Origin: Caecitellus pseudoparvulus
Taxonomy: Eukaryota; Bigyra: Bicosoecida
NCBI GenBank assembly: GCA_965644315.1
Contig: CBFFRQ010000068.1
Coordinates: forward strand, 558,001 to 622,000
Length of the DNA stretch: 64,000 nt
Direction: 5' to 3'
Part shown: piece after piece, positions 11,601 to 22,450 of the stretch
Numbering within the stretch: position 1 is the stretch's first letter
Layout: every line of letters begins with the position of its first letter
Program-made: the position numbers and the translations under genes
Notes under the pieces: model-generated
What the model was told of the DNA's origin: nothing
Database searches by the model: none
Seen by the model: the letters and a program-made list of their open reading frames with translations, nothing else

Positions 11601-14600
11601 GCAAGGACCGCCACACCCCCTCCACACGTGGCACGGCCCCCACTGCCCTGCCCTGCCCATCAGCCAGGAAGGCTCCCTCCACCTCCACCTGCCCCAGGCC
11701 CAGTGGCGACGCCACACCCACCACATCCCGCAACGACACACACACCACAGGCTGCACATCTGCCGACACCACAGTGCGCGGCACCGTGGCAGATGACGCC
11801 CACGGCGACAGTGCGCCATACACTGGCAGCCCCGTGATATTCACTGACTGGGCGTCCTGCCCCACATGCTGGGTGGAGTTGGGATCAGGCGCCCCCCGCG
11901 TGCGCAGCGTCAGCTGGGCCGTGTTGGACTCTGGCGCAGCATCCAGTGCCGCCACACCCAGACCTGGCACCTGAGCACCACTCAATGCACCCGTGCCCCC
12001 GTACCGTGCCGTCAGCCACAACGGCACAGGCGCAGCACGCGCCACGATGGAAGCTGGCACACTGCCCGCCGCCAGCCACGACCCATCACCCCCCCCCTGC
12101 CCAGACACGCCCACACTCAGCTCCTGCGCCCGCTGAGAGTCCATGGTGTACAGCTGCAGCGGCAGCACCGACCTGGCCATGGGCGCCAGCTCCACAGCGC
12201 CGTCTGCCATGCACAGGAAGGCGCCCGTGGACCGGAAGAACACGCTGAAGCTCTGCACGGCCCCGCCAGGCGGAGTGGAGCTGTACACGTGCAGCGGCAC
12301 ACGGTACGCGTTGACGTCATCAGGCACGATGGCAGTGGGGCCCCGCACCAGCAGCTCCATGGACTCCCCCGCACCCACCGTCAGTGCGCTGCTCAGCCGC
12401 CGCCCAACCACTGTGCCCTGCAGCGTCAACACCTCCAGCAGCTCAGTCTGCGTCACCGCACCCAGACCAGCACCCACGGGCTCTGCCACACCCACCACCA
12501 CACTCACATTGCTGTCAGCCTCCTCCCCGCTGTTCTCAATGCGCAGCGGCACCGCAGAGTCGCGCACAGAGCCCTTCGCAGACACCATGTTCACCTCCCC
12601 TGACTCCACCAACGCCACCGCCAGCACCTGCGGCCCAGTCACCTCCACATACACGGCCATACTCGCGCTCGACGGCAGCCCCGTCAGCACGTCCTCCTCC
12701 ACACTGAACACCACACTGCCACTGTGCACACCCCGGGCCAAGCCACCCGTGGACACCCGCAGCGTCACCAGGTCCGGCACCTGCACACGGGGGTCGCCGT
12801 ACGTCACATTGCCCACATGCTGCAGCCACGATGTGTTGGTGGACACGGTGAAGGCGTACTCGTGGCACTGCACAAGCACTGTGATGTCTGTGGTGGCAGG
12901 GTGTGCAAGTCGCAGGGAGACGGTGTCGTTGAGGGCGCGCACTGCACCGGGGATGCGGTTGGGGGACACGGAAGGCGTGATGCTGGGCGTCACTGTCGGG
13001 GTAACAGTTGAAGAGGGAGTGACGGTGGGAGTGATGGTGACAGTGGCCGTGACACTTGGTGTGACAGTTCCCGATACAGACGGTGTGACACTGGGCGTCG
13101 CTGTGTTGCTTGGAGTGGGCGTCACGGTGCTGGTCGCAGATGGCGATGCTGACACACATGCCCCGATGCTGTCTCGCGGCAGGTTGCTCCCTCGGTTGTT
13201 CGGGCAAGAGAGGCATGATGTGCGCCCGACGTCAGGTTGGTACTCTGTGTCCTCGCACTCCGCGCACTCTACGCTGCTTACACCGTACCTGCCTGCCGCA
13301 CAAGCACCACAAGTCGTCTGCCCCGTGGCAGTGGGAGCAGTTGCATACCCTAGCACACAGTCTAGGCACACTGTCTCCGCCGTGACGTTTGTGAAGCGGC
13401 CTGCGACACACTCTGAACAAGCTGATTCTCTGGTTGATGCCCCGTACCGCCCCACCTCGCACTCAGTACACGCCGTCGCTGCCCCCGTCGAGTACTCGCC
13501 AGCACTGCACACATCACACGCTGTCGCCTGTGTGGAGCCCATGAACTCGCCAGGCGGGCAGGCTAAACATGCTGACAGGCTGCTGCTGGGCCCGTACCGC
13601 CCAGCGCCACAGGGACTACACGCACCAGCCCCAGGTGCTGCAGAGTGGAAGCCAGGGCCACATGCAGTGCACGTGGCAGGAGACACGGCGGCAGTGTGTG
13701 GTGATGCAGTGCCTGGTGCGCACAGGTGGCAGAAGGAAGAGCCTTGCGAGGCTTGGTAGGTACCGGGTCCACATTGGGTGCACGATGTATGGTTCCCCAT
13801 GCTGTCTGTGAAGGTTCCTGTTGCGCATGCTTGGCACACTGTTTGTGCCAAACTGCCTTGATATGTTCCATTGTTACATGGAATGCAAGATAGTCGGTCT
13901 GGCGCAGAGATGAAACCGGGTTGGCAGGCCACACAAGCTGATCTGCCTGAGAACTGCTGTACGAAGCCAAGGGGGCAGTCTTCACACCGACTTTGCCCAG
14001 TGACGTTTTGGTACCTGCCTGGGCCGCATTGGGTGCACTGGCTGAGCCCTGGAGTCGACGTGAATGTTCCACTGGAGCAAGGATCACAGGCGGAGTGGGG
14101 CATTCCATCGGAGGGTGTGATATAGCCAGGGGAGCAGTCCTTGCAGCCAATGGCTGCCGTGCCATTCTGCCACCGACCAGCATCGCACGCTTGGCAATGA
14201 GAAGCAGGTGTCATGAGGCTGTAGCGCCCAGCTTCGCAATCAATGCAGCTGGTTGCAGCTTGACCTTGTGGTGTGTACCGGCCGAGGGGGCAAGTCTTGC
14301 ACGAGTCTTGGGCTGTAAGGTTTTGCCACGTGCCGGATGAGCACGTCAAGCAAACTGTGTCATTCGCAGCAGCTCTAAACCCAGCCACACACTCCAAACA
14401 GGTTGAAGCTCCCGGATTTGGCTGCACCTTTCCACTTTCACAGACCTGGCAGACGCTCGCGGCGGTGCTTGCACTGAACGTTCCAGGTTGGCAGGTCTCA
14501 CAACTTGAAGAGCTCGGCGCCGAAGCAAAGAGCCCTTCTGAGCACTCCGAACACGACGTCGCGGGCGATGAGGGCGGGGAGAAGTATCCGGCCAGGCAGA

Positions 14601-16444
14601 CCTTGCAATTGTCTCGCTCTGCTTGGTCTTGCCACCTTCCATTGTTGCAAGGCAGGCATGCCAAATCGTTCGGTGCTGCAGCCAACCCTGGGGTGCAAGC
14701 CGTGCAAGTTGTCTGTCCTGCAGAATTTTGCACTCTCCCAACTTGACAAGCAGTGCAGTAAGATCGGCCAGACGCGGATGAATAGCTTCCAGGCGCACAA
14801 GCCTCACAAGACGACATGGACAAGGAGTCTCCGAAAAAACCTGGTGTACACTGAGTGCAAGAGGACTGTGCTCCCGAGGGGGGGGAGTACAAGCCTGGTG
14901 TACAAGAGTCACAATACCCTCGCTCCCCAAAAGCTTGAAACTCGCCGCCATTGCAGTTGAGACATGCAGTCTTCGCCCCATTCGATCGTTTGCCAGCTTG
15001 GCATACGGTGCAAATCGTGCCACCGCTGCCAGGTCGAACTCGGCCATTTGAGCAATCCGCACAAGCCGACGATCCAGGTGCACTTGCGAACTTTCCTGCC
15101 ACACAGTCTGTGCAGCCTGACTGCCCGGCTGGGCTGAACGTGCCAGCAGCGCAGGAGGAGCACACTGACAAACCAGTTGTAGGAGCGTACAGTCCTGAAG
15201 TGCACTGTTGGCACTGGCTAGAGCCCAAGCTTGGGGAGTACTTTCCAAGCTGACAGTCAGAGCACTCCGTTTGTCCCAGAGCCGACTGGAACTTCCCCTT
15301 CGCACACTGTTTGCAGTACTGCTGTCCAAGTCCGTTCTGGTAGAGGCCGTAGTTGCAAGGGGGGCAGAAAGCTTGCCCAGGACTCGCTTGCACACGGCCT
15401 TGCGGACAAACTATGCAGCTCGTCAATCCCGCATTGTGTGCAAACCTGCCCGCCACACAGGAGATGCAAGCCGACATTGCAGATGCGGTGCCGAACCGCC
15501 CAGTTGCACATGAATAACATGTTGTGAAGCCGCTTGTACTTGGTGGCGAATACTTGCCTGGAGTGCAGCTTTCACAAACCGATGCTCCATCCGAGTCAGA
15601 GAACCACCCGTTGCTGCAAGCTTTGCAGTTGTCCGCGCGCGGGGCGTGGTCCTGATACCGGCCAGCGTCGCAGTCCTGGCATTCATCTTTGCTCCCGTTC
15701 GGGCGCCTTCCCACGGCACAGTCAGCACAGGCAGACCTCCCACTCCCATTGCCTGTGTCCTTTTGCCCCACTCCACAATCTTGGCACACCGTCGCGCTGA
15801 AGGTGTTGCTGAACTTGCCTTTCTGGCAAGCCTGACACTCCGACTGCCCAGTTGAGCCTCCATACTTTCCAATGGCACAAATTATGCACTCTGACAAACC
15901 ATCAGAAGGACCGTATCGTCCCTGAGCAAGGGATTGGGCTCAAGTGAGCGCTAAACCGACGGGCCGATGAGAAGAGAGCTTCGTTGCACTTACTGCTTGA
16001 CAAAGCTTGCATCCACTGGATCCCGTGGCGTCCTGAAACTCACCTTCATTGCACTGTGCGCAATTTTCCTCTCCGGTCTCATCCGTGTACTTTCCCTGTG
16101 ACACGCTCACGGCGTGTGCGTTCATGTAAAATGCTTGATTTCATCTGGCGTACTCTGCGACTCACCACCGCACAGGTCTTGCAAACGTTTAAGTTGTGGT
16201 TGTTCTCATTCTGGAACAACCCCACTTGGCAGTCGTTGCATATGCTGCCACTCTGCTTGTAGGTTCCAGAAGGGCAGTTGCCCAGTTGGCGCCGAGCCAC
16301 TTGCCCGGCTCTCTGCTGGCCATCCTTGGAGCCAGTCCAGCGCGACAAGCCTCTCATGAACGCTGGCCTCCAAGAGGCGGATAGCCTCAGCTGGGCGAAA
16401 GCGAGGATAAAGCCCAAGAGAAGGGCACAGCGACGGGGATTCAT
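8620..16444 (-). CDS. Giant Cys-rich (GCC2/GCC3-like) multi-pass membrane protein, copy 2
   Basis: About 2560 aa in three exons: 16444-16166 (signal peptide, hydrophobic CALLLGFILAFAQL, and first repeat), 16095-15994, and 15921-8620. Introns are 70 nt (GTGAGT...CACAG) and 72 nt (GTAAGT...CTCAG), both phase 0, and each falls between Cys repeats. The extracellular part has many more GCC2/GCC3 repeats than copy 1 (roughly 35 against 20), each of the form C..C..G.(Y/F/W).....C. These are followed by the Thr/Pro/Val linker (11 residues longer than in copy 1), the same beta-rich ectodomain, EGF-like turns, about nine membrane spans and a different basic tail. The family is common in marine protists but has no assigned function; surface sensing, adhesion or ion conduction are guesses. 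Copy 1 lies immediately downstream on the same strand, 573 bp away, so the pair is a tandem duplication with the N-terminal repeats having diverged and the C-terminal two thirds kept alike. Confidence 0.8.
8971..13782 (-). repeat. Near-identical tract shared with 2482-7260 (copy B)
   Basis: Partner of the tract in copy 1. Scattered single-base differences are seen (for example GNTIC against GDGVVC in the EGF-like turn, and GGGVDSSS against GGVADSSS in the following acidic loop). The only length change that I see accumulating is the 33 bp in the Thr/Pro/Val linker around 12980-13080. Confidence 0.9.
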
Positions 16445-17011
16445 GCCGGATTACCGCTTGTCCAGTGAGCTGGGGCCTTCGAATGCGAAGCCTCTACAAA
16501 GGCACTGCACCACCACGCCACCCGACGCGTTGGATTCGTTTGCACGATTCCAAGGCGCAACCAGCTTCCCTCTTCTTCACGAGAGAGGAAATGTGATGAT
16601 AAACTTCTAAGTCGGTACAGGCGTCCAAGGGTGGCGTGCTGAGCGAGGCACGCGGCTCCGGTGAAACTTGCGTTGGGACACCCCACAAAGCCAACTATGT
16701 AGCTCGCTGGTTGCGCGGACGCAGCAATCAATGTGTCCCAACAACAATGTTTGGCATGCTTGTTTGTCATTGAAGTTGTGGAGTATTTGTAATGTGCCTT
16801 GCTTGAGGCTTTGGCTGTTGTTGGTGGTGGGCTCGACGCGTGGGAACCGCACCAGTCCACCTTGAATGTGGACACGAGCAACAGAGTGGATCAGCACAGA
16901 GCACGGATAGGCGTCGACTCCGTTCCAGCACCAGGGCTGCTTCGCACAGTTGAGTGCGCCTTGCATTTCAGAAGGTCTCATCGTCATGATGGGCCGACCG
17001 GTGGATGAGTC
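16445..17011. other. Intergenic: upstream of giant protein copy 2
   Basis: About 570 bp with lower GC than the genes around it and no convincing reading frame, tRNA or repeat. It must hold the copy 2 promoter and, at the right end, the 3' region of the gene that stops at 17012. A minus-strand AAATGCAA lies about 46 nt after that stop. Confidence 0.5.
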
Positions 17012-18355
17012 TCAGCGACTGTACTCCGGCATGTTCACAGACCTGGCGTCGTGGGCTTTGTGGTGGTGGTACACGCGGCGCCGTGCTTGCTTGCGCTGGT
17101 TCGCTGCCCTTGCCTCCAAAACCTTCGCCCGCTGGGTTCGAATGCGGCGCTGGATGCCGTCATCATGCTGTGCAGCGATGGAGTTCTGAGCCACCACGGG
17201 CAGCAAGGTCGTGCGCATGTACGCATTTTGAGACCGGCGCGCAGCCCTATCGCGCATCGCCAGCTCGCGGTCATCCACGCTCAGTGGGCCAGGCACGTTG
17301 CCGTCTGGGTGAGGCGTGAAGGACCCTGTGGCAAAGCGAGCAGCTCCTGCTGTTGGCGCCACACCCGTGGCTTGCACGGCGTCCCAGAAGTCGCCGCCCG
17401 CCCCCTCATCATCAGATGAGTCCGAGTCGGCCCCAAAGCTGATGCTTTTCAGACCCTGGCTGCCTCCCTGCTTGCTCAGCCCCGCAGAGAGCAGCATGGC
17501 GCTCGTGGACAGTGCGCTCTGTCCTCCAGTAGCTTCGGCCAGCTTCGTCCGGCGGCCCCGCTTGGTCTTGGTTGGGGGGGGCGCCCGGTAGTCAAGAGCA
17601 GACTCACCGCCAAGCACGTAGCTTTCAGCTGTCGGGTCCGTCCGCATGGCACTGCCTGTCAGGCCTGCGCCAGGGTGCACACGAGGCCGCCTGCCAAGAG
17701 CAGACTTGCAACGACGCGGGGCAGGGCGGTCCTTGCTCTGCAGAAGCCCGCCTGAACGAGCTGCCGGCGCAGCTCGTGCACCAGCAAAGGCAGCCGCAGG
17801 TGTGGTCGCTTTGGGCCCCGAAAAACCTGTGGAGAGGGAGTCGGTTTGGCTGTTGGATCTTGGTTGCGCGCGACGTGCGTGAAGGCCACTGACCTGACGC
17901 CTCATAGGCGCGAGCAACATCGCTGTGCACTTCTCCACGTGCAACCTTTTGAGCCAATGCCAGGCGCATTATCTCTGGGCGCACCGTTCCATTCCCAGCT
18001 GTGGGCAGGGGCGAGTTCGTCAGGCATGTCGCAGTGCGACACAATCGAGACGCAGCGGCAGCTCACCTCTTGAAATCGCTTCCGCATGGCTGTATTGTTT
18101 TTGGAAGATGGAGTCCGGATGAAGAGCAGCAGTGGTGTTAGGGCGAAATCCACCTCTCTGCCCCGCCCGCTGAATCGGGGAGAAAGCCTGGCTCGCAGAG
18201 GTTTGCGGCACACGCCCACGGGCGCTCCGTGCGTAAACGCCTTCTGCAGCCGCCGAGGCCCTCATCGAAGCATTCCTCTGCTGCTTGGATCTTTGCCGGG
18301 CACGCCTGGTATCCTCTCCTGAGTACACCATGTCAGCGTTGAAGGCGTGCGCCAT
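17012..18355 (-). CDS. Unrecognised basic protein, three exons
   Basis: About 402 aa; I do not recognise the family. Exons 18355-18067, 17998-17894 and 17826-17012 are joined by introns of 68 nt (GTGAGC...CACAG) and 67 nt (GTCAGT...CACAG), both phase 1, and the joined frame is open throughout. I chose ATG 18355 (MAHAFNADMVYSGEDTRRAR) because the frame before it looks non-coding. The protein is Ala/Arg/Ser-rich and mostly disordered, with one helical stretch (EIMRLALAQKVARGEV) in the small middle exon, an acidic patch SDSSDDEGAGGDFWDAV, and a very basic C-terminal helix (RRIRTQRAKVLEARAANQRKQARRR). It shows no signal peptide or membrane segment. The composition would suit a nucleic-acid-binding or cytoskeletal protein, but that is only inference. 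It sits tail-to-head between the deacetylase and the giant membrane protein, all on the minus strand. Confidence 0.6.
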
Positions 18356-18475
18356 GCTTGCCAGTGGTGGGTGCGTGGCGGCCCGAGCCTTTTGCAGGTC
18401 AAGTGCTTCAAGCAATGCACGAGGGCGGCACTGGACCACGTGGAAAAGCTGTCAGATTGGTTAGAATGATTGAAT

Positions 18476-21400
18476 TTACAGAAGCACGCTTGCCGATGTG
18501 AGGCGGATTTCGGGGGGGGGGGTGGGTGCTGCTTGCACGCCGGCCTCTGGCTGCAGATCCACACGCTGGTCCTTGCTCTCCTCCGCGCCGCTGTCGCTAT
18601 CGCCCTCGCTACTACTGCTGCTGTCGCTGTCGTTGTCGCTACTGCTACTGCTACTGCTACTGCTACTGCTGCTGCCAATTGTAGCATCGTCATCTCCACT
18701 GACTGTGGCGACGTCAGTCGTCCGCGAAGCATCGGCAGTAGCAGGTGCCGTGGCAGGCAGAGGAGGCGCAATGGTCCGTTTCGCCGCGGCTGAGCCAAGT
18801 TCGTCAGGTTGGCCACTTGTTTCCCTTGCAGCTGCTTCTGGCAAGGGGACTCCGCCAGAGAGGCACGACGCTCCAGCGGGAATGCTGAGCACTGGCACCT
18901 GCTGGAGCAGCAGCTTGGGATTCGTGTGCCAGCTTGCTCGGGCTGGGGGGGCCTTTTTCACCGAAAGCTCCAGCGCTGCAGGATTGGTAGTGGAGCCACC
19001 AGCTGCCATCCTTTCCTTGGCGTTACGTAGCTCGGCTTTCAGCTTCGCCACCTGTGCTTCTGCAGCCTGAGCTCTGGCAGTCGCGAAGTCCGCTGTAGCA
19101 GCAGGAACCAGTGGCTGCCCAGCCACGCCAGCTGCGGCGTCAAGCAGAGCAGCAGGCTCCATTGACCCTTCAGGCATCAGAACTCTGTTTGCAGCCTTCC
19201 ATGTCTCGCGCAGCAGAGAGGGTAGAAGCTCTCGCGCGAGGCGCTGCTTCAGTGGAGCCAGCTCAGACTCGGCTGCTGCTGCAGCAGCGGCCACCTCAAG
19301 CAGGCCCCGGACGTGAGCTTCGATGCTGCGGACCAAAGCCCAGTCATTGGACTGATCGACACCGTACCCGCCCTCAAGCACGGACACAAGCCGGGGCACT
19401 GGCATGGCAGAGGCGAGTTGCGTGGCGACCCACTTGAAGTCCGCTTCGCACAAGTCTAGCTGTCCAACAGGGTCGTCTCTGTGCCCGTCAAAACCTGCAG
19501 ACACGAAGATGATATTGGGAGCGAAGGATTCCACTTCCTGCAAGACGTGCGACTGGAGGCATGACCTCCACTCCGCGCTGCCGCTGCCCGGGGTGAGGCC
19601 TTTGCAGATCAGAGTAACGTTTGCCCCGCCAGCTGAAGGCAGAACTCGTGTGTCCCGTGACCGCCCGTCCTCCGCAGAGCTGATGTTACTGGCAGGGTAT
19701 TCATCTGGGAGGTATTGGTGCACGCTGGCAAAGAGCAACGAGGGGGCGCTTGGATCAGGTCCGTCGCCGGCACGCCTGGAGCGCTTCGGGGAAGGCGGGA
19801 GGCTCTCATCGTCACTGTCTGCAGGGCGCATTAGGTAGGAAAGCGTGTCTGCGTCGGCCACTTCAGATGGGGACAGAGAAGCGTTCAAGGCCTTTGCCAT
19901 GGCGAATGAGCCGTTGCCAAAGTGCACGTCGATGTCCACGACAGCAACGCGGGCTGAAGGTGAGGCACGCAAGACAGCTGCAGCTGCAACCATGACGTTG
20001 TTGACGAGGCAAAAGCCTTGGCTGCCCCCCAATCGACTGCAGCACCCAGCATGGTGCCCCGGAGGTCGCACCAGAGCAAAGGCTGACACCCGCTCCCCTG
20101 ACAGCACGGCTTGCGTGGCCGAGAGGACAGCGCCGACGCAGTGCTGCGTCGCGACGACGGATGCAGGGGAAACAAAGGTGTCCCTCTGTTCCATCGCAGG
20201 CATTGAGTCCTCTTCCTCGTCGTCTGAGATGGGCACCAAGCCGTACCCTGCACGGGGCAAGGGGGGGCTGGGCAAACGGACGTACCTCCGGCGTTTGCGG
20301 CTGCCCCTGCCGACCTGAGACACTGCATCTGCAAGCAAACTGGACTGCGAGAGGGATGCTTGTGAGCCCAGGGGACTCAGCTGCGAGACCGGTGCTGATG
20401 GTTGAGTGCGTTCGGCTCGAAGCCCTGTCCGCTGCTCAGTCGCCTTGTCTCCGGTTTGTGTCAGACTGGCCCAGTACCCCTGACCATGCACAGCCACGAT
20501 GCCTGCGGGTGAGGCAGCAGGCCCGGAAAAATGGAAATCCAGCGCAGTCCCAAGCTTCTGCTGTAGTCTGGAGAGCGGCAGAGACACGCGCAGGGGGCCT
20601 TCCACGTGGACAGGCGGAGTCTGGTGCTTCCAGCATTGCCCTGGCGCCATGATCAGCGTTCGGCGGCGCATGGAAACGGCCAACTCCGCGAGCGCGTGGC
20701 CCAGCCCAGCCCCTTGCATGCCTGCAAACTGGTGCAAAGGCTGGTCGACGCCGAGAAAAGCCAACGCAGCGCTCGTGTGCTGGGCGGCAAACAAGGAACT
20801 GGGCAACATAAGTCCACAGGGCGTGCGGATTGAGGAGCTTGGGCGAGTTGGGGGTGGAACTTCAGAGTGTGGGATGGGGGCAGACGGTGTCGAACCCACC
20901 GCTGAGCTCGCATCAGCAGGCCGTGCCACGCTGCTTGGCATGGCTACAACTGCCCTGGCAGGTGAGGAGCGAGTAGTAGGGCTCTTCAGACCCAGAAGAG
21001 ATGTTGCCTGGTCAGGTTCGTGTGTGGTCTTGGGTGCAGCAGGCTGTGCGGGAGCCGGTGCGACCAGAGGCTGAGTGGCATCTCGATGCTCTGCCCCACG
21101 TGCACCACCCCAAGAAGCAAGCTGAGAGTGCCGTGGATGCGCCCCTGGGGGCACTGCAGCTGCACTGGGTGCGGGGCCAGGAGCTGGCAGAACTGACGAG
21201 GGGAGAGTCGAGGATGCGGCCATTGCTGAGGGTTGAGCGCCACGACTTGCTTCTTGTCCGGCCAGGACCGACATGTCTGGGTGCAAAGCTGTGAACTGGG
21301 GCGCAGGGTGTGGCACAGCTGTCCCACGGCCAGTCGCTGCCACTGCCCGTGCTTGCACTCTCGTGGATGGCAAGGAATCTGGCGCTGCGAACGAGCCAGC

Positions 21401-21973
21401 GAGTCGTTCCTCTGTGGCTTCAAGCGCCTTAGCATCCACTCTGGAATACACGCAACGAATGTGGAACTCCCACACATGCTTTTTGTGGGAATACTGAAGC
21501 TGCCCTTTCATCTCAAAGGGGCCGCCAGCGTCCAGCCCCCGGCCGGCCAGCATTCCTGAGTCGTTTGATTCGATGGCAAGGCCAATCCACTGGGTCGGCT
21601 TGGTGTGGTGGCTAGTCTGGACGGTGCCATCATATGTGTCATCACAGCGGGGGAACCCGCTGGCGAAGTTAGGTTGGCTGCGCCCTCGGCTTCTGCAGAG
21701 AGGCAGTGCAGGAAGTGTGTGCAGGCACGCCACTCCACAGCAGTAAGGGACTATGGGCGCCGTACCTGATGATGAACTCAGCTTTGACCTGATGCAGCCT
21801 TGGAGATTCAGAGACAACTATCCCGTGAAACACTCCTCTCCGTTCTCCATCCAGCTGTGCCGGAGAGGGCGGAACGTAGACGGTGCCCTGCTACCAGCGT
21901 GGAGCAAGTTCCGCAGGCAACACACCGTGAACTGGCCCGTCAACGTAAAGGAAAGCTCGAAGAATGCTTGCAT
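18476..21973 (-). CDS. Class II-like histone deacetylase with long extensions
   Basis: A zinc-dependent deacetylase of the Hda1/HDAC6 class, acting on acetyl-lysine. About 1128 aa. The catalytic domain spans roughly residues 410-850. It has an N-terminal HQTPPVHVEGPLR element matching the family HxxPxHPExPxR, the charge-relay RPPGHHAG near 604, zinc ligands in DVHFGNG near 644 and GFDGHRDDPVG near 792, and EGGYG near 831. The family usually reads DVHHGNG; the second His is Phe here. A disordered insert of about 75 residues with a basic KRRRY patch splits the domain. The N-terminal ~400 residues hold an unidentified beta-rich module and Pro/Ala-rich linker. The C-terminus has a coiled-coil stretch and a 12-residue Ser run with acidic repeats. 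Modelled exons: 21973-21926, 21887-21766, 21692-18476. The 73-nt intron 21693-21765 is firm; the 38-nt intron 21888-21925 is unusually short, so exon 1 is provisional. Confidence 0.8.
18639..18673. repeat. Hexanucleotide microsatellite (ACTGCT)n
   Basis: About six tandem ACTGCT units, coding on the minus strand for the poly-Ser run in the deacetylase tail. Likely length-variable between strains. Confidence 0.85.
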
Positions 21974-22450
21974 GGTCAAGAAAGGAAAAATCGGCAGTGT
22001 CTACCGCCCAGTCGAGTTCGCAGCTTTATGCGTGCCCCTGATGGAAGTGAATGGTCGATGCCAAGCCACTGCCGTTGAGCCGTTGTTGGCTGTGTGCCTT
22101 TCCTCGCAGGGATCTGACCATCGAGAACAGCACCCAAAGTGTGAAACCAATGCACCCAACAGCACCATCTTCTGCCGTCCGAATGTGTCCCACGGTCGTG
22201 GACTGTTGGATGCTCAGGTGGGCCGAAGTTCGCTTTGTTCGGGGGGCTGGCTGCGTGAATTCGCCCTTTCCTTTCCGCACAACGGAATCCAGCAGCGAGA
22301 CAAAACAATTATTGACTGCAAGAAGATGTCATATTGTACTTACACTTCTCGATCACCACTTGCTCGTGGTCTGTAGCCTTCAAGAGGCATCTCAAACCAC
22401 TTCAGCAGCGCAACTTGCGTAGGGTGCACGTGGCTCGAGTCAAGGCTGCC
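21974..22450. promoter_or_regulatory. Divergent promoter region, deacetylase / CLPTM1-GT8
   Basis: A 477-bp gap between two genes that point away from each other, so both promoters must lie here. I see no TATA box with conviction, no other gene and no repeat. Part of it could hold an upstream coding exon of the deacetylase if the provisional 48-nt first exon is wrong. Confidence 0.45.

Noticed and set aside
18262-18816. 184-codon minus-strand frame rich in Ala/Val/Thr
   Set aside because: Out-of-frame reading of the deacetylase Ser/Asp repeat and of the gap to the next gene.
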